A DNA stretch of 64,000 bases from an uncultured Lachnospiraceae bacterium. GTDB taxonomy: Bacteria > Bacillota > Clostridia > Lachnospirales > Lachnospiraceae. Position numbers and translations under genes: made by a program. A model generated the notes under the pieces. That model was not told where the DNA came from, searched no databases, and saw only the letters and a list, made by a program, of their open reading frames with translations. Below, piece by piece: positions 16,395-24,432 of the stretch (positions within the stretch are counted from its first letter, which is position 1; every line of letters starts with the position of its first letter). The stretch is taken from NCBI GenBank assembly GCA_905199445.1, contig CAJKGK010000015.1, positions 1-64,000 on the forward strand. The letters run 5' to 3'.

Positions 16395-18047
16395 TCAGTC
16401 CTCCACCTTTCGTTTAAGCCATGCATACACAGCTCCAGGCCCTGCCGTCATCGCCATAAAATCACTGACAATTTCCGGCACAAGCCCTGCTTCATACAAA
16501 TCAACGCCCCATATGTCCGTTTTAGTCAAAATCGGTCTAAGCAGTGCCTCATACCGTTGTTCACCCCCAGTGGATATTTCTGCATCAGACATTTCTGTGA
16601 CAACGCCGACCTTGCCATTTTCTAATTTCTTCATCATTCCGGTCAGTTCCTCAAGTCTGGGATCCGGACTTAACGTCATGCGCCGGCCGTCATCATCGGT
16701 TCCCATAAGATAGCGCAGCCATCCGGCGAAAACAAGAGGAATCAATTTCAGACTTCCGGCACCTTTACCCGAATCATTCATATAGGCCCGGATTGTTTTC
16801 CCAAAGCGCACAGAAAGCTTCTGGGAAGTATCGGTTGCAATCCGTGCCGGTGTATCCGGAATAAACGGATTAACCAGACGCCTGTAAACAACATCATCAA
16901 GAAATTGTTTTGGGCTGAGCACCCCAGGATCTTCCGCCACCGGTAAGCCTTCGTCATAGCCAATTCCCATGACAAGTTTTCTTAAAACCACATCCGCCAT
17001 AGCCTGGGCAATCGTCTTTTTTCCCAGCAGGCAGCCAAAAACAGCCAATGCCGTGTGAAGGGGATTCAGACATGTACACACCTTCATCTGTTCGCCCCGA
17101 TTTACAGTTTTCCGATCCGTTAAAATAAACCCCGCAGCTTCCAGTGGCGGACGGCCATTGGGAAAACTGTCTTCAATCATCAGATACTCACAGGACTCCG
17201 CATTCACATAAGTTCCAATAAATGTATGCTTCGCCGTTTCCAGACAAATCATTTCTTCCACACCGTCTGCTTCAAGTACAGCCACCAGCGACGGATCTGG
17301 TCTTGGCGTGATTTTATCAATCATTGTCCATGGAAAAGAAATTTTTTCGGGAGCGGAAATATATGTCAAAAATGTTTCAGGTACAAAATCACGATCTGCC
17401 CAGCCTTTTGCAATCACCAATACAGCATCTCGCAATTTCTGTCCATTATGAGAGCAGTTGTCCATACTGACCAACGCCAGGGGATAAGCGCCCTGGTTAA
17501 AGCGCTCAAAGAGCAGTGCCACAAGCATTCCCAAAGTTGTTCTGGCCCCATCCGGGCCACATTCCATGTCCCTGGCAATGGGTGCAAGCAGCTGTTCGTC
17601 CCCATTGCTGATCTGATATCCTTTTTCAGTTATCGTCAGTGACACAAGCTGCAGTGACGGCGATGCAAAGACAGATCTGAGCCGTCCCATATCATCCGTC
17701 ATACAAAGGGACTCCATAACGCTGCCAATCACACATTTATCCATACTGCCATCGGCCTTTAATGTCACAAGAATACTCATATTATCATAAGGCCGGTAAA
17801 TCCGCTCAATGATTTCCGGATCATAGCTCTCTGCCACAATCAGACCTGTATCCATAAGCCCCGCATTAAGCAGCTTCTGCACACCATGTGCCTGAAACGC
17901 TCTGAAAATATTTCCAGCGCCAATATGCAGCCATACCGGATGACTGGCCGTTGCAGCTGCTGCCTGTTTCCTGTCAAATCGGGGAACCGCATAGCCTTTT
18001 TTTTCCCATAAATCTTTTTGGTCAAAAACACTTTGATTCAGCTTCAT
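16395..18047 (-). CDS. uxuB: Mannitol dehydrogenase family protein, probable fructuronate reductase
   Basis: The product is 550 residues. It has the polyol dehydrogenase family layout: N-terminal Rossmann strand WLHIGAGNIFRAFQAHGVQ (about 39-57), a central VSMDNCSHNG block with the typical Asn/Ser, and the C-terminal domain with the catalytic-region TCLNPLHTALAVFG. Between uxuA and uxaC it should reduce fructuronate to mannonate with NADH; a tagaturonate reductase is the alternative but the neighbouring uxuA favours the glucuronate branch. It overlaps uxuA by 4 bases (ATGA) and is followed by uxaC after one base. Confidence 0.9.
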   Translation of the reverse strand: MKLNQSVFDQKDLWEKKGYAVPRFDRKQAAAATASHPVWLHIGAGNIFRAFQAHGVQKLLNAGLMDTGLIVAESYDPEIIERIYRPYDNMSILVTLKADGSMDKCVIGSVMESLCMTDDMGRLRSVFASPSLQLVSLTITEKGYQISNGDEQLLAPIARDMECGPDGARTTLGMLVALLFERFNQGAYPLALVSMDNCSHNGQKLRDAVLVIAKGWADRDFVPETFLTYISAPEKISFPWTMIDKITPRPDPSLVAVLEADGVEEMICLETAKHTFIGTYVNAESCEYLMIEDSFPNGRPPLEAAGFILTDRKTVNRGEQMKVCTCLNPLHTALAVFGCLLGKKTIAQAMADVVLRKLVMGIGYDEGLPVAEDPGVLSPKQFLDDVVYRRLVNPFIPDTPARIATDTSQKLSVRFGKTIRAYMNDSGKGAGSLKLIPLVFAGWLRYLMGTDDDGRRMTLSPDPRLEELTGMMKKLENGKVGVVTEMSDAEISTGGEQRYEALLRPILTKTDIWGVDLYEAGLVPEIVSDFMAMTAGPGAVYAWLKRKVED

Positions 18048-19186
18048 TTTTTGTCCTCCCCTCCGACTTTGACAGCAGACTGTGAGGCCATACGGTCACC
18101 GTTTTCTTTAATACCCGTTTTTCGATGCGTCTTGTCAATAGCCTCCCACAGCCCGTTAAGATAAGCAGCCCCCAGTGCCCTGTCATAAAGCCCATAGCCT
18201 GGCATCGCCTTTTCTCCCCAGATCATCCGCCCGTGATCCGGCCGGATCGGTCCGTCAAATCCAATCTCGTAAAGCGCCTTCATGATTTCATACATATCAA
18301 AATCACCGTCCGATGAAAGATGTGCAGCCTCCTCAAAATCGTCCTGAGAATGAAATTTCAGATTACGCACATGAGCAAAATGAATCCGCCCCTTCAGAGC
18401 ACGAATCATATCCGGCAGATCGTTTTCCAGATTCGTTCCATAAGAGCCTGAACAAAATGTAACGCCATTATGGGGATTGTCCACCATTTTCATCATCCGA
18501 AGTATATTTTTTTTATTTACAATAATCCTGGGAAGCCCGAAAACACTCCAGGCAGGATCATCAGGGTGAATGGCCATATGAATATCATACTGATCGCAAA
18601 CCGGCATAATACACTCAAGAAAATACTTAAGATTCTCAAATAATTTCTCTTCATCTACATCACGGTAGATTTCAAACAGTGCTTTGATCCCGGCCATCCG
18701 TTCCGGCTCCCAGCCAGGCATCACTGTACCGTTCATATCCCCTGAAATAGACTCAAACATACGCTCAGGCACAAGCGCATCCACAGCAGCCTGAGTATAT
18801 GCAAGCACGGTAGAACCGTCCGGGCGCCTTCTGGCCAGTTCTGTCCGAGTCCAGTCAAATACCGGCATAAAATTATAGCAAACCATATGTATCCCGGCCT
18901 TTCCAAGCCGCTCAAGTGTTGTTATATAATTCTCAATATACTGATCCCGCTGGGGAAGTCCGGCTTTAATGGCATCATGAACATTCACACTTTCAATACC
19001 CGCAACATGAAGTCCCGAAGCTTCCACCTCCCGAATCAGCCTGTGAATATCCGCTTCCGGCCACGCCTCACCGGGCCGGGTACCATACAAAGTTGTAATG
19101 ACCCCGCTCACACCCGGAATCTGCCGAATCTGTTCCAATGTCACCGTATCATAACCACTGCCATACCATCGCAAAGTCATTTCCAT
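18044..19186 (-). CDS. uxuA: Mannonate dehydratase
   Basis: The product is 380 residues. It dehydrates D-mannonate to 2-keto-3-deoxygluconate. Features: MTLRWYGSGYDTVTLEQIRQ at the N-terminus, the metal-site region MAIHPDDPAW, VTFCSGSYG, the VRNLKF motif with nearby His, and RPDHGRMIWGE near the C-terminus. It is first of the three-gene uxu operon, with AAGGAGGAGG upstream and a TATAAT at 19220-19225. No kdgK or kdgA is in the window. Confidence 0.96.
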   Translation of the reverse strand: MEMTLRWYGSGYDTVTLEQIRQIPGVSGVITTLYGTRPGEAWPEADIHRLIREVEASGLHVAGIESVNVHDAIKAGLPQRDQYIENYITTLERLGKAGIHMVCYNFMPVFDWTRTELARRRPDGSTVLAYTQAAVDALVPERMFESISGDMNGTVMPGWEPERMAGIKALFEIYRDVDEEKLFENLKYFLECIMPVCDQYDIHMAIHPDDPAWSVFGLPRIIVNKKNILRMMKMVDNPHNGVTFCSGSYGTNLENDLPDMIRALKGRIHFAHVRNLKFHSQDDFEEAAHLSSDGDFDMYEIMKALYEIGFDGPIRPDHGRMIWGEKAMPGYGLYDRALGAAYLNGLWEAIDKTHRKTGIKENGDRMASQSAVKVGGEDKK

Positions 19187-19219
19187 AAAACATATCCTCC
19201 TCCTTGACCTTATATTTTT

Positions 19220-19281
19220 ATTATAGTAATATTCTTAGAAAACAGTATTTGCAATATTGCCCTCTACTTTGCAGTTATTGC
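19220..19281. promoter_or_regulatory. Divergent uxuA/araC-type promoter with TTTGCA direct repeats
   Basis: On the minus strand TATAAT (19220-19225) serves uxuA but has no good -35. Just upstream are two related blocks, TTTGCAATATTGC (19248-19260) and TTTGCAGTTATTGC (19268-19281), 20 bp apart. Direct repeats about two turns apart next to a weak -35 are typical of AraC-family activator sites. Confidence 0.5.
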
Positions 19282-19307
19282 TCAGCACTGAGGCACGGAC
19301 ACTATAA

Positions 19308-20195
19308 ATGAAAGCGTGTAAGCCCATGAAAAATTCAGACACTACAAAATTTTTATACCGCCAGTATATGCTGGAAAATTCATTTGAACTTTACTACTAT
19401 AATGACTATCCGACCCGGGGCGTTGCCCCCCACCGGCACGATTTTTATGAATTTTATTTTTTTCTGGAAGGCCGCCTGGAGATGACTATTGACGGGCAAT
19501 GCCGCCCGATTTATCCTGGCAATGTGGTGATTATCCCACCCGGAATTTCCCATTGTCCGTCCTATATTGACCCAAAGGTTCCTTACAGACGTTTTGTTTT
19601 ATGGATTCATAAGAATTATTATCAGAAATATTTTTCTAAAATTGAGGCCTTTAATTACCTCTTTTCGGGTAATGGACAGGTCTATCCCATCCATGCCCGC
19701 CTGTTTAACGATATTCAAAACAAAATTTTTCAGATGATACGTGAAATGCATGAAGAAAGATTCGGCAAAGACATTCAGCTCTCACTGCTTTTGCAGTCCC
19801 TGCTTCTGTCTCTGTCCCGCTTTATTTATGAAAAAAATCATCACATCAAGCCCTCAGCCGGTTCGCTTAAAAGTCGTATATGTACCTATATTGATGAACA
19901 CCTTGACGAAAATCTGACACTGGAAACCCTTTCCCAGGTATTCTTTTTAAATAAATACTATATCGCCCATACATTCTCGGAAACCATGGGTATTTCTATT
20001 CATCAGTACATTGTAAGAAAACGGCTGGAAGCCTGCAAAAATGCCCTCATGACCGACAGCGCTCTTGAACAGATTGCCGCCGACTACGGCTTTACAAGCT
20101 ATTCATCCTTTTTCAGATTTTTCAAAAAGGCCTACGGCGTTTCTCCCAAAAAATATCGGGATCAACTAAAGCAGGCCATGAAAACAGATCATTAA
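19308..20195 (+). CDS. AraC family regulator of the uxu operon (inferred)
   Basis: The product is 295 residues. An N-terminal cupin sensor (HRHDFYEFYFFLEGRLEM then IIPPGISHCP, about 40-88) is followed by a two-helix-turn-helix AraC domain at about 190-290 (LTLETLSQVFFLNKYYIAHTF and AADYGFTSYSSFFRFFKKAYG). It is divergent from uxuA, so it probably senses a uronate intermediate and activates the operon; this is inferred from position. No strong ribosome binding site marks the start, and a Met at 19326 is an alternative. Confidence 0.85.
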   Translation: MKACKPMKNSDTTKFLYRQYMLENSFELYYYNDYPTRGVAPHRHDFYEFYFFLEGRLEMTIDGQCRPIYPGNVVIIPPGISHCPSYIDPKVPYRRFVLWIHKNYYQKYFSKIEAFNYLFSGNGQVYPIHARLFNDIQNKIFQMIREMHEERFGKDIQLSLLLQSLLLSLSRFIYEKNHHIKPSAGSLKSRICTYIDEHLDENLTLETLSQVFFLNKYYIAHTFSETMGISIHQYIVRKRLEACKNALMTDSALEQIAADYGFTSYSSFFRFFKKAYGVSPKKYRDQLKQAMKTDH

Positions 20196-20291
20196 AAAAA
20201 TAAGTAACGAAGCTGATTTACAAACTTCTGACAGATCCGGCTTGGTGGCGCCACATCGTAAAGTATGCCATCAGTCAGCTCCGCACGTTGA

Positions 20292-20321
20292 CCTTCGGGA
20301 AGGTTATAAATTTCCCGAAGG
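20292..20321 (-). terminator. Hairpin at the end of the lanthipeptide operon
   Basis: CCTTCGGGAA and TTCCCGAAGG form a perfect 10-base stem around a 10-base loop, overlapping the lanF stop codon. There is no T-run after it on either strand, so it may protect the 3' end or act as a weak terminator. The neighbouring 20196-20291 gap holds no gene. Confidence 0.35.
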
Positions 20322-20996
20322 CAGCTCCTTTTCCAAAATTTTTCCGTTCTTTAAATAAAAAACCGCATCGCAAAGCATATCTATATCTTCTTTATTATGG
20401 CTGGTCAGCAAAATAATGCGACCATTCTTTTTATAATCTTTTATAATACGCCTTATATCTTCTACTCCTTGGTCATCTAGGCCATTCATGGGCTCATCAA
20501 GAATTAAAATTTCAGGGTCTTCCATGATCGCCTGGGCAATTCCCAGACGTTGTTTCATTCCCAAAGAATATTTTCCAACCCACTTTTTGCTTTCCGGATC
20601 CAATCCCACAAGGCGAATCGTTTCCTTTACCTTTTCCCCTGAAATCTGATTTTTAATTTTAGCCAAATATAAAAGATTCGCATACCCGGACTGATACCAG
20701 ATAAACCCCGGTGTCTCAATTAATGCCCCAAGACTTTCAGGAAAATCAATATCTTTTCCAATAATTTTTCCATTAACATTAATTTCCCCCTGGTCAGGGA
20801 GCATATAACCGCAAATCATTTTAAATAAAACAGATTTTCCGGAACCATTACGCCCCACAAAACCATAAATATGATTATCTGTTAAAGTTAAAGAAATATT
20901 ATCCAAAACAGTTTCATTTTTAAACCTTTTGCTGACATTTTGAATTTTTATTACCGTCTGCTGCCCAGATTGCTGTACATTGCTCTTTTGACTCAT
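20304..20996 (-). CDS. lanF: ABC transporter ATPase, probable LanF immunity subunit
   Basis: The product is 230 residues. Walker A is GFVGRNGSGKSVLFK (about 50-64), the signature YSLGMKQRLGIAQA (about 144-157), Walker B ILILDEPMNGLD and switch His in LLTSHN. It belongs to the CcmA/bacitracin-type ATPase group that includes LanF. Three membrane proteins precede it in the same operon below lanM, so the assembly most likely pumps the lanthipeptide away from the producer's membrane. The gene name is inferred from context. Confidence 0.8.
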   Translation of the reverse strand: MSQKSNVQQSGQQTVIKIQNVSKRFKNETVLDNISLTLTDNHIYGFVGRNGSGKSVLFKMICGYMLPDQGEINVNGKIIGKDIDFPESLGALIETPGFIWYQSGYANLLYLAKIKNQISGEKVKETIRLVGLDPESKKWVGKYSLGMKQRLGIAQAIMEDPEILILDEPMNGLDDQGVEDIRRIIKDYKKNGRIILLTSHNKEDIDMLCDAVFYLKNGKILEKELPSGNL

Positions 20997-21034
20997 TCTA
21001 TCATCCTCCAGTTAATTAAGATTTTCTCATTACT

Positions 21035-21733
21035 TTAACAGCAGTTAATTCCACGCATTAAAATCTTCTTAAAAATCGATGGCACACAAAAACTAACAAT
21101 AAAAAATAAAACCTGTATCACAACCGCAGCTATAATTCCATATCCATCAGAACCATAAACCGCCTCACTGTAATTATACATTCCCCATACAAATGGATTG
21201 AAAAACGGTTTCATGCCAGCCGTCACCAAAATCGTGGAGATGACCTCTAAAATCAAAACTGAACATACTGACACAATTATATTTCCTGCCGCAAAAAAAA
21301 TCCAAACCATCATTGAAGTCATAAACAAAGAATGACTCACCATTAAGATTAGTACATTCAATAATTTTTCATTAATCATATGATTTGAACATAAAATCAC
21401 TCCAAAGCCAGCAAAGTATAATATATTTAATGCCGCTATTTTAACAATAACCGTCAGCCACCAGAAGGAAAAACTTTTGCTCCGGTAAATTCTCATTTTG
21501 GCATATCCAAATAATCGGTCCAGAATAAATCCGCAGCTCAGCCATACAGGAACAAATATAGCAAGCCACCACATCATCTCCACCGGGCTGTAACCGTCTG
21601 CGGACGGCCCGCCAAGATAAGCCAGGTCACCGGAAATCCTAAATACACGATGATGCTGACAAACCATTGCCAGTGAAAACAAACAAAATCCACTATAAAT
21701 GCCCAAAAAACCCATCGTTATTTTTTTACTCAT
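21035..21733 (-). CDS. Lanthipeptide-locus membrane protein (third ABC permease-like subunit)
   Basis: The product is 232 residues with about six hydrophobic segments, beginning KITMGFLGIYSGFCLFSLAM. No motif identifies a family. ATG 21733 (MSKK) has AGGTG upstream and overlaps the end of the previous gene by 8 bases; two earlier Met codons are possible. Its place between two permease-like proteins and the ATPase gives a LanE/LanG-like role by association only. Confidence 0.6.
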   Translation of the reverse strand: MSKKITMGFLGIYSGFCLFSLAMVCQHHRVFRISGDLAYLGGPSADGYSPVEMMWWLAIFVPVWLSCGFILDRLFGYAKMRIYRSKSFSFWWLTVIVKIAALNILYFAGFGVILCSNHMINEKLLNVLILMVSHSLFMTSMMVWIFFAAGNIIVSVCSVLILEVISTILVTAGMKPFFNPFVWGMYNYSEAVYGSDGYGIIAAVVIQVLFFIVSFCVPSIFKKILMRGINCC

Positions 21734-22571
21734 AACCATCACCTGTACATGATCTGAAATCCGAGTGACGAATCACTGCAGGACCGGCAAAAAGCAGCAG
21801 GGTAAACACCAATAGCAGATAAAAAATCGATGTAATTTCACTTATGTTGGACGATAAATGCTGATAAAAAATACTATTATTGTATAAAGACAGACCATTT
21901 AAAAAGGGATTGATCCAATCAAACATCAAAACATATCCGATCACATGAACCGCAGCCGCCACAGCCGTGCCTACAGCCTTATTAAAAACAGAATTAAAAA
22001 TAAATATTAAAACAGCAAGAATCAAACTGTACAAAAGCATCAGAACCATCGTCCAGGCCAGCGCGGAATACGGTGTGTAAGCTTCTACAAGCCGTTTTTC
22101 CATCACAGGAATATTCCATTTCACAACCGCATTTTGGGAAGGAAAACTTACCTGGTTTGTCAGTGGTCGGCTCCACAAATTATGAATATAACCCTGCCGC
22201 ATTGAAAAAATAACAGATGACAGCAAAGATACAGCATAATACAGAGCACCCTGCACCGTAATATAGATACTCATGCCTCCCCTGCTTGTTCTGTAGAGCG
22301 TCAGTGTTGAACGGTGATCTATAAACGGAGCATCTGATATAATAATGATAAAACCAATTAAAAGTAATGTCACATTTCCTACAGTCATACAACCAACTGT
22401 ATATGGTTCAAAAACCTGAATAACTCTCTGGCCCGCATATTCCAAATAAAGATACGTAGCTTTCAGTGAAACAAGAATACCAATAATATAGCCTACCCAT
22501 ATTCTTTTATTAATTAAAGAGGCTTTAAACTGACCACTGAAAATATACAGTACTTTTCTTAAATCTTCCAT
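21726..22571 (-). CDS. ABC-2-like permease of the lanthipeptide locus (LanG/LanE-like)
   Basis: The product is 281 residues. It has an N-terminal membrane segment after SLINKRIWVGYIIGILVSLK, a large extracytoplasmic loop at about 125-175, and four more hydrophobic segments. The loop-and-helix pattern resembles ABC-2 permeases of peptide immunity systems. GGGGAG precedes the ATG. It overlaps the upstream gene by 13 bases and the downstream one by 8, indicating tight coupling. Confidence 0.6.
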   Translation of the reverse strand: MEDLRKVLYIFSGQFKASLINKRIWVGYIIGILVSLKATYLYLEYAGQRVIQVFEPYTVGCMTVGNVTLLLIGFIIIISDAPFIDHRSTLTLYRTSRGGMSIYITVQGALYYAVSLLSSVIFSMRQGYIHNLWSRPLTNQVSFPSQNAVVKWNIPVMEKRLVEAYTPYSALAWTMVLMLLYSLILAVLIFIFNSVFNKAVGTAVAAAVHVIGYVLMFDWINPFLNGLSLYNNSIFYQHLSSNISEITSIFYLLLVFTLLLFAGPAVIRHSDFRSCTGDGYE

Positions 22572-23338
22572 GATCTCCCCTGCCTTTTTTTAAATATTAG
22601 AATATTTGCAGCAATCAGCAAAATAATGTACAGCATATCTATAACAAAGGGCATATAAATTGCCATTGTACGGTCAAAATCACTGCGTATCAAAAAAACA
22701 GGATTAAACGGAGTTCCCCCGACAACAATCCACAAAATTTCAAAAATAACAAAGGGCAAAATAAATGCCACATACTTATTTTGGACGATCAAAGACACAA
22801 GAAGCGCCAGTTCGCTCCACATCACGCCAAATAAAAACAAAAGAATTGCCTTTAACAAAAGGACAAATCGTCCGCCCCATACAAAAATCCATGGTGCCCA
22901 GATCAGGTCATCATAAATCGGTGAATATGAAGCCGCAGTTGTATCACAGCCCATATATTCTAAAACACCAAATATAAACAGTCCCGGAATAAGCATAGAC
23001 AGGCCGCCCGACAGGCCTGTATAAAATATTTTTTGAATCATATACCGTTTTCTGGGCATTCGCACCTGTATAAATTTCAGATATCCACTGTTTTTTTCCT
23101 CAAGATAGCTATAGGCATACGGCAGTCCTGGAAATAAACCTGCAAAAATAACAAATGATGAGGTTGCAAACGGAATTGTGTATAAATAAAGTAAATCCAT
23201 GTCACCTTTATTCCCATTCAGAGCTCTCCATAGCTCTCCGGACATCACCAGCGGAGACAACAGAAAAATAAAGCAGACGGCTACTACAAGAAGCATCCTG
23301 AAATTCAGTATAGATTTTCTTATCAATAATCTATTCAT
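22559..23338 (-). CDS. ABC-2-like permease of the lanthipeptide locus (LanE/LanG-like)
   Basis: The product is 259 residues with six predicted membrane segments: one at about 12-32, a loop, then five from about 52 to the end. The block YSYLEEKNSGYLKFIQVRMPRKRYMIQK after helix 2 is the cytoplasmic coupling region seen in ABC-2 permeases. AAAAGGGGCGG lies upstream of the ATG. With the two following membrane proteins and the ATPase it makes a four-gene transporter. Confidence 0.65.
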   Translation of the reverse strand: MNRLLIRKSILNFRMLLVVAVCFIFLLSPLVMSGELWRALNGNKGDMDLLYLYTIPFATSSFVIFAGLFPGLPYAYSYLEEKNSGYLKFIQVRMPRKRYMIQKIFYTGLSGGLSMLIPGLFIFGVLEYMGCDTTAASYSPIYDDLIWAPWIFVWGGRFVLLLKAILLFLFGVMWSELALLVSLIVQNKYVAFILPFVIFEILWIVVGGTPFNPVFLIRSDFDRTMAIYMPFVIDMLYIILLIAANILIFKKRQGRSWKI

Positions 23339-23356
23339 AAATCCGCCCCTTTTATA

Positions 23357-24411
23357 TTAAAATCCTGACATAAGTGCAACTTCCCCGGTCTGAGCATTGA
23401 TACACAAAAAAGGCATCATTCCTTCATCTTCCGATGGTGTGCCGGAAAAACACCAAACCGGATAAAAAGAAGGTTCCTCACCACGCTCAACCATATAAGC
23501 CAGGGTAATATGATCGACTGTATTTTCATAATTGTTGATGTTCTTATTTTCTACGTCCTGTTCAATAATAGAAAGCACTGCATCCAAAGGCAAAACCGAA
23601 ACAGCCTCTCCCGCTTTGATTTCATAAAAACCCATAAAGTTGGCACTGTTAATTCCCTGATCAGCAATGGTTATATTGCTTTGTATAAAATTTCCATAAT
23701 CGCTGCTTACCAACGGAAAATCGCCTATAAACGCATTAACAAAAACACCACAATAACGGTTTGTTTCTCCATCATTCAACCATGTATGCGAAACTTTGCC
23801 TTCCAGATTTAACTGATCAAATAGCGTCTGTGTTTTCGCCTCCATATCAGCAACAAATGCTTTTTGATCTTCATTTTGATCCGAATACAGTACCTGCTGA
23901 ATTGCAAATCCAGTAAAGTATTCATCCAGCTTATAGTTACTAAAACTGGCACTGCCGTTGTTGATGGATAATACATAATCACTTCCCAGATCCGTACCCG
24001 CTTCATTACTGTCGCTTATATAGAAAGTTCCATCTTCATTTTTATGCAGTGCATTTCCATCGCACAAATACTGTTCAATAAGGGAAAGATCCGGTTCCCT
24101 TTCTTTCAATGTTCCTGATAATATATCACCTTCCGGTACAGTCACATCTGCATCAATCTTAAGCATATAATCTCCGCTTCCGTATTCAGCCATATATGCC
24201 TGTGATTTTCAGATACTACACTGGCCACGGGTTCCTGCGCCTGACTGCCTGTATCTCCCATGACGCTCCCGTCACCGTCTTCATACGCTGAAGCCAAATC
24301 AGTATTCTCCGTCGGCTCACCAATAACCTCCTGATCCGGAGATGCACACCCCTGCAGCAGAAAAGTCAGAATCCCTACAGCCCCCAATAACGGTCCGTAT
24401 TTTATTCTCAT
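23357..24411 (-). pseudogene. Frameshifted lipoprotein of the lanthipeptide locus
   Basis: The 5' part starts at 24411 with a lipoprotein signal (MRIKYGPLLGAVGILTFLLQ, then GC lipobox) and an acidic linker, and is open to 24142. The rest of the protein reads in another frame from about 24208 to 23357. Adding one base to the run of four A (minus strand, plus 24205-24208) joins them as ...VVSEKSQAYMAEYGSGDY..., giving about 351 residues. The mature domain (LSLIEQYLCDGNALHK ... INAQTGEVALM) is unrecognised, perhaps DUF6034-like. By position it could be a LanI-type immunity lipoprotein. A sequencing error in the A-run is possible; if real, the gene is broken. Confidence 0.7.
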
Positions 24412-24432
24412 CTTATTAGCACCCCTTCTTTT

